Below, in pieces: positions 8,339 to 19,224 of a stretch of DNA of 64,000 nucleotides. The stretch comes from Verrucomicrobiota bacterium. Its GTDB lineage: Bacteria > Verrucomicrobiota > Kiritimatiellia > RFP12 > UBA1067. How positions within the stretch are numbered: position 1 is the stretch's first letter; each line of letters opens with the position of its first letter. The DNA is taken from contig JAHFSX010000025.1 of NCBI GenBank assembly GCA_023269675.1, positions 1-64,000 on the forward strand, read 5' to 3'. The position numbers and the translations under genes are program-made. The notes under the pieces are model-generated. The model saw only the letters and a program-made list of their open reading frames with translations, ran no database searches and was not told the origin of the DNA.

Positions 8339-8745
8339 TCTGCACCTCCTGAAGAATCGAGAACGTTTCCGCCGGAAGCGCCTTCCGCCTTCTCGCCCGT
8401 GCGGACGCGGATGGCCTCGCTGACCGGCATCACAAAGATCTTCCCGTCGCCGGGGCACCCTGTCTGGTTCGCCCCGATGATCGCCTTGACCGTGCGCTCC
8501 GCCCAGTCGTCCGAGACGACCACCGTGAGCAGGCGCTTGGGCACCAGGCGCGGCCCCTGCCCGAGCTGGGCGATGGCCTCGGTGCAACCCGCCTTCGCGC
8601 CGTCCAGCAGCCGGTAGTCCACGAGCCCCTTGCCCCGGCCGAGCACCCGGCCGGTGGCCGAGAACGAGGTGATCCCGGCATCATTCAGCGCCTTTTTGGT
8701 GGCGTTGATCTTGTTGATGCGGATAACTGCCATAACCTGCTTCAT
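8335..8745 (-). CDS. nifI2: Nitrogenase-specific PII protein NifI2
   Basis: 136 residues, PII/GlnB family. NifI1 and NifI2 form the complex that switches nitrogenase activity off after ammonium addition in anaerobes and methanogens, responding to 2-oxoglutarate and ATP. N-terminal MKQVMAVIRINK, a T-loop region after GRVLGRGKGLVDY, and C-terminal GDGKIFVMPVSEA are seen. The C-terminal tail (TGEKAEGASGGN) is longer than in GlnB, as expected for NifI2. It overlaps nifD by 4 nt, so translation is probably coupled. Confidence 0.95.
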   Translation of the reverse strand: MKQVMAVIRINKINATKKALNDAGITSFSATGRVLGRGKGLVDYRLLDGAKAGCTEAIAQLGQGPRLVPKRLLTVVVSDDWAERTVKAIIGANQTGCPGDGKIFVMPVSEAIRVRTGEKAEGASGGNVLDSSGGAE

Positions 8746-8758
8746 GGGGAAACCTCCC

Positions 8759-9082
8759 TCAGACTTCTTTGATACCTGAGCTGACGGTGTACACCTCTTC
8801 CACCGGCAGCACGAAGACCTTGCCGTCGCCGAAGTGGCCCGGCCCCGTGCGCGCCGCCTCCAGCACGGCTTTCAGCACGAAATCCTTGTCTGCGTCCGGC
8901 ACGACGAAGAGCAGCATCTCTTTGGGCAGCTCGTCGTAGTGCACTTCGCCCACCTTCAGCCCCCGCTGCTTGCCGCGGCCGAAAACCGGGATCTTCGTCA
9001 CGGCCGAATAGCCGGCCTCCAGCAGCGCCTCCAGCACCGCATCCGCCTTCTCCGGGCGGACGATCGCTTTGATCATGATCAT
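8759..9082 (-). CDS. nifI1: Nitrogenase-specific PII protein NifI1
   Basis: 107 residues, PII family. It starts MIMIKAIVRPEKAD, has a short T-loop (GRGKQRGLKVGEVHYDEL), and ends in GDGKVFVLPVEEVYTV. The order nifH-nifI1-nifI2-nifD is the hallmark of clusters with post-translational switch-off by NifI rather than DraT/DraG. AAGGA precedes the ATG at 9082; an ATG two codons later is an alternative. Confidence 0.95.
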   Translation of the reverse strand: MIMIKAIVRPEKADAVLEALLEAGYSAVTKIPVFGRGKQRGLKVGEVHYDELPKEMLLFVVPDADKDFVLKAVLEAARTGPGHFGDGKVFVLPVEEVYTVSSGIKEV

Positions 9083-9127
9083 GGGAATGTTCCTTTATCG
9101 TGGGTTGTTGGTCTTTCGGCAGGGACG

Positions 9128-9172
9128 GTTCCCCGAACCGTCCGCGGACGCCTCGGGGAGGCGTCCCTACCG
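9128..9172. repeat. Twin GC-rich hairpins directly after nifH
   Basis: Two adjacent stem-loops: GGACGGTT-CCCCG-AACCGTCC (about 9130-9151) and GGACGCCTC-GGG-GAGGCGTCC (about 9153-9172). The second ends at the nifH stop codon. Their paired design resembles bacterial REP/BIME units. They lack a T-run on the minus strand, so this is probably not an intrinsic terminator. Confidence 0.85.
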
Positions 9173-10117
<945 letters not shown>

Positions 10118-10172
10118 CTAACCCGCTGAAGGCAAGGGGATTATATTTTTATGCATGCGCCTGCTGGCCGCC

Positions 10173-10366
10173 GCTCCCGACGTCGGAGCAGGCTCTTGAG
10201 CGCCGGGAAACAATTGTCACCTCTGGAGACCCCGGCGGTCCTCGCGCCGGCGCAACCCCTTGCCTGATTCCCGCTTAGGTCCAGAGGCGACAGACTTGTC
10301 ACGCCGGCGCGGGCGCGGAACGATTTGTCAGATCCGCCGGTGTCAACCGCTCCGACACAATTGTCG
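10173..10366. promoter_or_regulatory. Candidate activator sites in the nifH-nifA intergenic region
   Basis: Several palindromes lie between the two divergent promoters. CGACA-N4-TGTCA is at 10288-10301 and CGACA-N4-TGTCG at 10353-10366. TGT-N11-ACA (as TGTC-N9-GACA) is at 10341-10357, one base longer than the classical NifA site TGT-N10-ACA. Further TTGTC half-sites are at 10214 and 10325, and GCTCC-CGACGTC-GGAGC lies at 10173-10189. The first three are ~110-190 bp from the putative nifA start of transcription, a usual enhancer distance. No perfect TGT-N10-ACA was found. Confidence 0.5.
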
Positions 10367-10415
10367 ACCTCAGATCGCGCCAAGCCGGGTCATCACCCTG
10401 AAACCGGCCATTTTA

Positions 10416-10452
10416 TGGGCCAGAACGGCTGATTCCACCGTTATTGGCCCAA
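10416..10452. promoter_or_regulatory. Large palindrome abutting the nifA promoter
   Basis: TGGGCCAGAACGG (10416-10428) is mirrored by CCGTTATTGGCCCA (10438-10451) around a 9-nt loop; there is one mismatch region in the arms. It ends at the base before the candidate -24 element of nifA, so a bound protein there would compete with or contact sigma-54 RNA polymerase. An operator is the simplest reading. Confidence 0.55.
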
Positions 10453-10468
10453 TGGCATAAGAGATGCT
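10453..10468 (+). promoter_or_regulatory. Candidate sigma-54 promoter of nifA
   Basis: TGGCATAAGAGATGCT has the invariant GG (10454-10455) and GC (10466-10467) exactly 10 bp apart. Transcription would begin near 10479, immediately before the AGGTGA ribosome site at 10480. This argues for the ATG at 10491 as the nifA start and for autoregulation or control by another sigma-54 activator. Confidence 0.55.
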
Positions 10469-10490
10469 TTTTGAACGGCAGGTGAATTTT

Positions 10491-12118
<1,628 letters not shown>

Positions 12119-12122
<4 letters not shown>

Positions 12123-12562
12123 TCATCGAAGAAGCCAGCTTTTCGGACATCCCCCAGCTGTGTGACCTGCTGTCCGTCCTCTTCGCGCAGGAGCACGAGT
12201 TCCAGCCGGACCGGGACAAGCAGCGCGCCGCGCTGAACCTGCTGGTCTGCAACCCGCAGCGCGGCCGCGTCTTTGTGTTGCGCGACGGCGAGGCCGTGCT
12301 CGGCATGGTCAGCGTGCAGGCCCTCGTCAGCACCGCCCGCGGCGGCGACGTGCTGCTGCTGGAGGACCTGGTCGTGCGCCCCGCCCGCCGCGACCGCGGC
12401 TACGGCTCCGCCCTGCTGGAACACGTGACCGACTTCGCCCGCCGCGGCGGCTACAGCCGCATCACGCTGCTGGCCGATACCGTCAACACCGACGCCCAGC
12501 GTTTCTACTGCCGCCACGGCTTCTTCGTCTCCGACATGATCCCCTACCGCCTGCTGTTTTAA
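12119..12562 (+). CDS. GNAT-family N-acetyltransferase coupled to nifA
   Basis: 147 residues. The GNAT core is clear: a beta4 segment [13 protein letters not shown], the acetyl-CoA loop [12 protein letters not shown], and a C-terminal [17 protein letters not shown]. The start ATG overlaps the nifA stop by 4 nt (ATGA), so the two are probably translationally coupled. The substrate is unknown; a link to nif control is inferred only from this coupling. A promoter for icd follows directly. Confidence 0.85.
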
Positions 12563-12592
12563 TTGCCAAGCCCCGCAGGCTTCGCCTATAAT
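12563..12592 (+). promoter_or_regulatory. Sigma-70 type promoter of icd
   Basis: TTGCCA (12563-12568), an 18-bp spacer, and a perfect TATAAT (12587-12592). An AGGAGA ribosome site follows just before the icd ATG at 12639. The -35 box begins right after the GNAT stop codon. Confidence 0.7.
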
Positions 12593-12638
12593 CCGCGCCA
12601 TTCCCTTCCCACAGCTCAGGACCTCAGGAGACAACGCA

Positions 12639-13904
<1,266 letters not shown>

Positions 13905-13924
13905 ACGCCTCCACGTCGCATGCG

Positions 13925-13962
13925 AGCCCTCCCCGCGCCTGTCGCCGGGAGGGCTTTTTTTC
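13925..13962 (+). terminator. Intrinsic terminator of icd
   Basis: AGCCCTCCC (13925-13933) pairs with GGGAGGGCT (13947-13955), followed by a run of eight T. Confidence 0.9.
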
Positions 13963-13993
13963 GACCGACACGCCCCAGGCCACGGTGAGGCGC

Positions 13994-14167
13994 GGGCGCA
14001 ACGGCGATTCGGTGTTCATTTGCGAGAAATCGTCTTCAGGTGCTTGGGGCCGGCTAAAGCCGGTACAACGTGCGGACTCGCTGGCATGTTGTACCGGCTT
14101 CAGCCGGCTCAGGGCAGGGCTTGCACGACTCTGCATCGAGTGCAGGCACCGAATCACCGTTGCGCCC
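13994..14167. repeat. Nested palindromic element (MITE- or REP-like)
   Basis: Outer arms GGGCGCAACGGCGATTCGGTG (split here: GGGCGCAACGG at 13994, CGATTCGGTG after it) and its near-perfect reverse complement at 14147-14167 enclose a second, inner inverted repeat: GCCGGCTAAAGCCGGTACAA (14049-14068) against TTGTACCGGCTTCAGCCGGC (14089-14108). The inner core is related to the tandem units at 1-326. Total span is ~174 bp, with no coding sequence inside. It lies in the 347-bp gap between icd and the protease gene, which otherwise holds the icd terminator and the protease promoter. Confidence 0.85.
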
Positions 14168-14194
14168 GTGAGGCGCGGAAGGCGTGAATAGTAT

Positions 14195-14224
14195 TTGCGC
14201 CGAACCCTGCCCCTGTACTACAGT
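14195..14224 (+). promoter_or_regulatory. Candidate sigma-70 promoter of the secreted protease
   Basis: TTGCGC (14195-14200), an 18-bp spacer and TACAGT (14219-14224). It lies 28 bp before the chosen ATG at 14252. Confidence 0.5.
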
Positions 14225-14251
14225 GGTCGCGCAGCCAAAGGAGAAGCTACG

Positions 14252-15451
14252 ATGAGATTGTCTCTGCCACTCCGCGGCGCCCTCGCGACAGGCCTGCTGT
14301 TGGCGGCCATGAGCATCCCGGCCGTTGACATCCAGACCCTCGACGGGCGCGAGTTCAAGAACGCGAAGATCCTGCGCCAGGAGCCCGACCGCATCACGAT
14401 CGCTTATCCCCGCGGCGGCGCCACCCTCTATCTCCGCGAGCTCACCGCCGATCTCCAAAAGCAGTTCGGCTATGACCCGCAGCAGGCCCGGCAGTATCGC
14501 CAAGACACGCGCGACGCGCAGGCGCTGGAAGCCACCGCCGCCCAGCTGACCTGGCAGATCTCGCAATTCGTTACGGATGAGCTGGCCCTCGGCTACGCCT
14601 ATCTCGACGGCGCCTACCGGCAGGTCTGCGTGGTCGGCCCGTTTGCGACGAACGTCGCCGAGCACACGCTGCTGACCACCACCGTTTATCCCGCCGGGCG
14701 CTACACCTTCGTGACCGGACACGACAAGGCACGCAGCGTGCCCAGGTTCGCGCTCTCGGCCGCGCTGGCCCTGGCGGTGACCGCGCGCGAAAAAGACCAG
14801 CCCCCGGACACGGTTCCGGAAGCGCCCTCTTCGGGAACCGGCTGGATGACCGAAAGCGGGCTGGTGGCCTCGTGCTGGCACGTCGTCGAAAACAAGACCT
14901 CCCTTTCGGTTTTCGGGCCTTCGTTCGGCAAACGGAAAGTCAGCATCGTCGCCTTTGACAAGAAAAACGACCTTGTGCTTTTGGCCCCGGCCGACGCGTC
15001 GGCGCTGCCGAAAGGCCTTCCGCTCGCGTCGCGCGCGCCGGACCTAGGGCAGGATGTCTTTACGATCGGCTATCCCTACGGCGCCAAATTCGGAAAGACC
15101 ATCAAGGTGGCAAACGGCATCATCAGCGCGCTCGCGGGCCCGCGCGACGATCCCAGCATCCTGCAGACCACCGTGTCGATCCAGCCCGGCAACAGCGGGG
15201 GGCCGCTCCTGACCAAAACGGGCGAAGTCGTGGGGATCATCACGTTCACCCTGTCCTCCGTGGCCTCGCTCGAGAATGCGGGCGAGCTTCCTCAGAACGT
15301 CAACTTCGCGGTGAGAAGCCACCTGCTCGCCGAGCTGTTACGCTCGGTGCGTATGCTGCCAAAACCGTCCGATGAGGTGAGGCCGAGCCGGGAGCTGCCT
15401 GACGTCGTCAGCGCGACCCAGGATTCGGTCGTCATGGTCTTGGCCGAATGA
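14252..15451 (+). CDS. Secreted trypsin-like serine protease
   Basis: 399 residues from ATG 14252, preceded by GGAG; an upstream ATG at 14195 would lie in the promoter and spoil the signal peptide. Signal peptide: MRLSLPLRGALATGLLLAAM. Residues ~25-70 form a small domain (LDGREFKNAKILRQEPDRIT, then LQKQFGYD). The second half is an HtrA-like S1C fold with the triad His in SCWHVVE, Asp in KKNDLVLL and Ser in QPGNSGGPL. No PDZ domain follows. Probably a periplasmic protease; the substrate is unknown. Confidence 0.88.
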   Translation: MRLSLPLRGALATGLLLAAMSIPAVDIQTLDGREFKNAKILRQEPDRITIAYPRGGATLYLRELTADLQKQFGYDPQQARQYRQDTRDAQALEATAAQLTWQISQFVTDELALGYAYLDGAYRQVCVVGPFATNVAEHTLLTTTVYPAGRYTFVTGHDKARSVPRFALSAALALAVTAREKDQPPDTVPEAPSSGTGWMTESGLVASCWHVVENKTSLSVFGPSFGKRKVSIVAFDKKNDLVLLAPADASALPKGLPLASRAPDLGQDVFTIGYPYGAKFGKTIKVANGIISALAGPRDDPSILQTTVSIQPGNSGGPLLTKTGEVVGIITFTLSSVASLENAGELPQNVNFAVRSHLLAELLRSVRMLPKPSDEVRPSRELPDVVSATQDSVVMVLAE

Positions 15452-15467
15452 GTGGGCATCCTTTCGG

Positions 15468-15496
15468 TTGCGGACCCCAGCGCTGTAAGGTATGAT
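15468..15496 (+). promoter_or_regulatory. Candidate sigma-70 promoter of the glucuronokinase gene
   Basis: TTGCGG (15468-15473), a 17-bp spacer and TATGAT (15491-15496), 28 bp before the ATG at 15524. Confidence 0.55.
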
Positions 15497-15523
15497 GGCA
15501 CGATCCAGTACATGGGGAATGTC

Positions 15524-16519
15524 ATGATTATTCGGACCACAGCTTATCCCCGGGCGGCGCTCATCGGGAACCCGTCCGACGGCTATTTCGGCAAGACCAT
15601 CGCCTTCACCTTCTCCAATTTTTCGGCGCGCGTCACGCTCTACGAGTCGCCCGAGCTGGAGATCGTGCCCAGCCGCCGCGACGAGTCGACTTTCTCCACC
15701 ATCGGAGCCCTCTACGAAGACGTGCGCCTCTTCGGCTACTACGGCGGCATCCGGCTGCTCAAATCAGCCATCAAAACATTCTACGGCTACTGCCTCGAAA
15801 ACGCGATCGAGCTGCATGACCAGAACTTCACGATCCGCTACGACTCCGACATCCCCAACCTCGTCGGCCTGGCCGGTTCGAGCGCCATCATCACCGCCAC
15901 GATGCGGGCGCTGCTCGCCTTCTACGGCGTGACCGTCCCCAAACCCCAGCTCGCCAACCTGATCCGGGCCGTCGAGAACCGCGAACTCGGCATCTCCGCC
16001 GGACTCCAGGACCGTGTGGCGCAAGTCTACCAAGGCATGGTCTACATGGACTTCGCCAAGGCGCTCATCGACAAACAGGGCTTCGGCCACTATGAGCCGC
16101 TCCAGCCCGCCCAGCTGCCGCCGCTGTACATCGCCTACCGCACCGACCTCTCGGAAGGCTCCGAGGTTTTTCACAACCACGTCCACGAGCGCTTCGAGCG
16201 CGGCGAGCCCCAAGTCGTCGAGGCCATGGCCTTCTGGGCCGACCTCACTGTGCAAGCCAAGGACGCGCTGGCGCGGGGCGACTGGCCCAGGCTCGCCGAG
16301 CTCATGGACGCCAACTTCGACAAGCGCAAACAGGTCTTCAGCCTCAGCGAAGGCAACCTCCGCATGGTGGCGACCGCCCGCTCGGTCGGCGCCTCCGCCA
16401 AGTTCACCGGCTCGGGCGGCGCGATCATCGGCGTCTACGCCGACGAGGCGATGTTCAGGAAACTGGCCGAGGCCTTCGCCTCGCAGAACGTCTGCGTCTT
16501 CAAGCCCGCGCTGATCTGA
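15524..16519 (+). CDS. GHMP kinase, glucuronokinase-like
   Basis: 331 residues from ATG 15524 (GGGGA upstream). GHMP-kinase motifs: motif 1 GNPSDGYFGKTI, motif 2 VGLAGSSAIITA and motif 3 KFTGSGGAIIGV. The N terminus, especially GNPSDGYFGKTI and YYGGIRLLKS, strongly resembles plant-type glucuronokinase, which makes glucuronate 1-phosphate from glucuronate and ATP. The next gene encodes a UTP-sugar-1-phosphate uridylyltransferase, so the pair could salvage a free sugar acid into a UDP-sugar. Exact substrate (glucuronate, galacturonate or another sugar) cannot be read from the sequence. Confidence 0.82.
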   Translation: MIIRTTAYPRAALIGNPSDGYFGKTIAFTFSNFSARVTLYESPELEIVPSRRDESTFSTIGALYEDVRLFGYYGGIRLLKSAIKTFYGYCLENAIELHDQNFTIRYDSDIPNLVGLAGSSAIITATMRALLAFYGVTVPKPQLANLIRAVENRELGISAGLQDRVAQVYQGMVYMDFAKALIDKQGFGHYEPLQPAQLPPLYIAYRTDLSEGSEVFHNHVHERFERGEPQVVEAMAFWADLTVQAKDALARGDWPRLAELMDANFDKRKQVFSLSEGNLRMVATARSVGASAKFTGSGGAIIGVYADEAMFRKLAEAFASQNVCVFKPALI

Positions 16520-16556
16520 ACGCCTAACTCCTAACTTCGAACTCCTCCTTCCGCCT

Positions 16557-17456
16557 ATGATCACAAAAGCCGTCATTCCCGCCGCCGGTTTCGGCACGCG
16601 GTTTCTGCCCGCCACCAAGGCCTCGCCCAAAGAGATGCTGCCCATCGTGGACACCCCGGTGATCCAGTACGTGGTCGAGGAGGCGGTCGCCTCCGGCATC
16701 ACCGACATTCTCATGGTCATCGGCAAAGGCAAGCGCACGCTGGAGGAGCACTTCGACCGCAGCTTCGAGCTGGAGCTCGAACTCGAGGCCAAAGGCAAAC
16801 TCAAGGAGCTCGCCAGCATCCGCGCCATCTCCAACCTCGCGAACATCCATTTCGTGTGGCAGCGCAAGATGCTCGGGCTGGGCGACGCGATCCGCTGCGC
16901 CCGCCACCACGTGGGCAACGAGCCCTTCGCGGTGCTGCTGGGAGACACGCTCATGCAGAGCCAGAACGGCGTGCCGGCCACGCGCCAGCTCATCGACGTC
17001 TATGACCGCTTCGGCGGCTGCGTGGTGGCGCTCGAGGAGGTCCCGCTGGAGCGCGTCAGCCGCTACGGCGTGATCAGCGGCGAGCGCATCGACGAGCGCA
17101 CCTACCGCGTGGACGACATGGTCGAAAAGCCCTCGCCCGAGGAGGCGCCTTCCAACCTCGTGGTCGCCAGCCGCTACATCCTCACGCCCGACATCTTCGG
17201 CTATATCGATGCGGTCAAGCCCGGCAAGGGCGGCGAGATCCAGATCACCGACGCGCTGCGCGCGCGGGTGGCCGCGGGCCAGCCCATGCACGGCTGCCGC
17301 GTGCAGGCCCGCCGCCACGACGCCGGCCAGACGCTGGACTTCATCAAGACCAACATCCTCTACGCGATGGAGCGCGAAGACCTCGCCCCCGCGCTCGGCG
17401 ACTTCATCATCGCCCAGGCGGACGAGCTGCGGCGCGCGCGCGCGGGCCGCCCGTAA
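16557..17456 (+). CDS. galU: UTP--glucose-1-phosphate uridylyltransferase
   Basis: 299 residues, typical of GalU. Nucleotide-binding start AVIPAAGFGTRFLPATKA, KEMLPIVDTPVIQYVVEE, the LLGDTLM metal site and VEKPSPEEAPSNLVV. It makes UDP-glucose from UTP and glucose 1-phosphate for envelope glycan synthesis. It is 37 bp after the sugar kinase and ends at a bidirectional terminator. With the kinase it may also act on another sugar 1-phosphate. Confidence 0.93.
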   Translation: MITKAVIPAAGFGTRFLPATKASPKEMLPIVDTPVIQYVVEEAVASGITDILMVIGKGKRTLEEHFDRSFELELELEAKGKLKELASIRAISNLANIHFVWQRKMLGLGDAIRCARHHVGNEPFAVLLGDTLMQSQNGVPATRQLIDVYDRFGGCVVALEEVPLERVSRYGVISGERIDERTYRVDDMVEKPSPEEAPSNLVVASRYILTPDIFGYIDAVKPGKGGEIQITDALRARVAAGQPMHGCRVQARRHDAGQTLDFIKTNILYAMEREDLAPALGDFIIAQADELRRARAGRP

Positions 17457-17473
17457 CAGAGCCGGGCAGCAAT

Positions 17474-17507
17474 AAAAAGGCCCCGCGTTGCCGCGAGGCC
17501 TTTTTTG
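17474..17507. terminator. Bidirectional intrinsic terminator
   Basis: AAAAAGGCC-CCGCG pairs with CGCG-AGGCCTTTTTT. An A-run on the left and a T-run on the right make it work in both directions, serving galU (plus) and the lsrF operon (minus). Confidence 0.88.
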
Positions 17508-17548
17508 TTTGTGGCACCGGACATCCCCGGACGCACCGACTTCCCGGA

Positions 17549-18418
17549 CTACTTCAGATCGTTGAACATCTGGAAGGCGTCGGCCGGCTTCATGCCCTGA
17601 TGCACGACCGCCGAGACCGCCTGGATCATGGCCGTGGGCTTCTCGGACTGGAAGACGTTGCGCCCCATGTCCACGCCCGCCGCGCCGCTCTGGATGGCCA
17701 TGTAGGCCAGCTCCAGCGCCTCCAGCTCGGGCAGCTTCTTGCCGCCCGCGATCACGATCGGCACAGGGCAGCACGCCACGACCTTCTCGAACCCTTCGGT
17801 GTAGTAGGTCTTGACGATGTTGGCGCCGTTCTCCGCGCAGATGCGCGCGGCCAGGCCGAAGTAGCGCGCGTCGCGCACCATGTCCTTGCCGACCGCCGTC
17901 ACGCCCATCACCGGGATGCCGACCGACTGCCCCGCGTCCACCGCCTGATAGAGGTTCGCCACGGTCTGGGCCTCGTAGGTGTGGTCGCCGATGGCCACCA
18001 TCACCGCGATCGCCGACGCGTTCAGCTTCACCGCGTCCTGGATGTCGATGACGACGTTGTTGTTGAGCTCGGTCAGGATCGACGTGCCGGCGTCGGCCCG
18101 CAGGCAGATCGGCTTGCGGCTGGTCGGCGGGACCAGCGAGCGCAGCACGCCGCGCGCGCACATCAGGCAGTCCGCGTACTCGATCAGCGGCACGATCGTC
18201 AGGTCGATGCGCTCGACGCCCGAGGTCGGCCCCATGATGAAGCCGTGGTCGAACGCCAGCATCACGCTCTTGCCGGTCGCGGGGTTGAAGATGCGGCTGA
18301 GGCGGTCCTTCATGCCCCAGTCGAGATTGCTTGAGCCCTTGAGGTAAAAACCTTCGTTCTTCTGCGCCACGCCGACGCCGTAGTTGCGGCCGTCGCGGAT
18401 ATCGTCCAAATCAGCCAT
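17549..18418 (-). CDS. LsrF-like class I aldolase/thiolase (DhnA family)
   Basis: 289 residues. It follows E. coli LsrF nearly end to end: start [10 protein letters not shown], then [50 protein letters not shown] and [16 protein letters not shown]. LsrF cleaves a phosphorylated product of autoinducer-2. The Schiff-base lysine of the fold is expected in IVKTYY. No lsrK, lsrG or lsr transporter is seen; instead the operon has DhaK and DhaL homologues, so a different phosphorylated ketose or dione may be the substrate. Last gene of the operon, before a strong terminator. Confidence 0.88.
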   Translation of the reverse strand: MADLDDIRDGRNYGVGVAQKNEGFYLKGSSNLDWGMKDRLSRIFNPATGKSVMLAFDHGFIMGPTSGVERIDLTIVPLIEYADCLMCARGVLRSLVPPTSRKPICLRADAGTSILTELNNNVVIDIQDAVKLNASAIAVMVAIGDHTYEAQTVANLYQAVDAGQSVGIPVMGVTAVGKDMVRDARYFGLAARICAENGANIVKTYYTEGFEKVVACCPVPIVIAGGKKLPELEALELAYMAIQSGAAGVDMGRNVFQSEKPTAMIQAVSAVVHQGMKPADAFQMFNDLK

Positions 18419-18427
18419 GATCGTTTT

Positions 18428-18510
18428 CCTTTTTCGATGGAATCGAAAGAATCAATGGAACCGACATCTCGAATCGCTCGATTCACACGATTCGGTCGAT
18501 TCATTTCGAC
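18428..18510. repeat. Inverted GATTCGA-type heptamers between dhaL and lsrF genes
   Basis: TTCGATGGAATCGAAAGAAT on the left is roughly inverted relative to TCGATTCACACGATTCGGTC on the right. Same class as 6637-6700 and 33264-33345. Confidence 0.85.
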
Positions 18511-18511
18511 A

Positions 18512-19132
18512 TCACATCACTGTTTTTGCAAACGCCTTGAAGATGCAGGCCATCGACGCGGAGCCCGCGTCGCGCGGGCCGATGGAGCGCTCGCCGAGAT
18601 TCTTGGCGCGCCCGAAGCGGGCGCGCATCGCGCAGGTCGCGTCCGAGCCCTTGGCCGCGGCTTCCGCGCCCTGGCGGAGCATCGCGGGGACGCCCTCGGC
18701 CTGGGCGGCCACCAGCGCCTCGGTCGCGGGGATGAGCGCGTCCATCAGCGTCTTGTCGCCCACGCGCGCCTTCGTCGTGAAGCCGATCTCGTCGAGGCCG
18801 CCCTTGAAGACCGCGGCCAGCGCCGCCGCGTCGAGCTCCGAGGCGCCTTCCGGCGCCGCGTCGCTCATGCCCTGCAGCCACGCGCCGTAAAGCGTGCTGG
18901 TCGAGCCGCAGGCCTCGTTCTGCAGCGCGTCGGTCAGCGCCTTGAGATAGCCCTTGAACTCCGCGCCGTCCGCCTTCTGCATCGCGTTGAAGGCCGTCAC
19001 GATCGCGGTCCCGTGGTCGCCGTCGCCGCCCGACGCGGCGTCCAGCTCGGAGAAGCTCTTCTCCTCCGCGCGGATGTCGACCCCGGCCGCCGCGATCATC
19101 GTCTTGAATTTCTGAATCGTCAGCACAATCAC
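18512..19132 (-). CDS. Dihydroxyacetone kinase ADP/ATP-binding subunit-like (DhaL)
   Basis: 206 residues, reading from GTG 19132 (GTG 19126 is an alternative because AGAGGTGA overlaps the first). The DhaL nucleotide-site motifs are present: GGDGDHGTAI, ACGSTSTLYGAWL, VGDKTLMDAL and GERSIGPRDAGSAS. DhaL transfers phosphate to the sugar held by DhaK. No DhaM PTS component is seen nearby, so ATP may be the direct donor, as in ATP-type DHA kinases. It lies between dhaK and the lsrF homologue. Confidence 0.9.
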   Translation of the reverse strand: MIVLTIQKFKTMIAAAGVDIRAEEKSFSELDAASGGDGDHGTAIVTAFNAMQKADGAEFKGYLKALTDALQNEACGSTSTLYGAWLQGMSDAAPEGASELDAAALAAVFKGGLDEIGFTTKARVGDKTLMDALIPATEALVAAQAEGVPAMLRQGAEAAAKGSDATCAMRARFGRAKNLGERSIGPRDAGSASMACIFKAFAKTVM

Positions 19133-19135
19133 CTC

Positions 19136-19215
19136 TTGAAATTTAGGATTTAGGAAGGAGGATTTAGGAGTTTAAGAAGAATGCGTTCTAACTCCTAAAC
19201 CCTAACTCCTAAATG
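19136..19215. repeat. Inverted TTTAGGA heptamers between dhaK and dhaL genes
   Basis: AATTTAGGATTTAGGAAGG and following bases on the left, CTAACTCCTAAACCCTAACT on the right; about 30-nt arms around a short loop. Confidence 0.9.
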
Positions 19216-19224
19216 ATAAGCGAC

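Noticed and set aside
5229-8345. One 1038-residue minus-strand open frame spanning nifK and nifD
   Set aside because: Only its C-terminal ~459 residues are NifK. The rest is an out-of-frame reading of nifD that stays open because of high GC.
9128-9172. Twin hairpins as an intrinsic terminator after nifH
   Set aside because: No T-run follows on the minus strand, and the downstream nif genes need the same transcript.
10141-10383. 80-residue minus-strand frame in the nifH-nifA gap
   Set aside because: No ribosome site or recognisable motif, and it overlaps the palindromes expected in a regulatory region.
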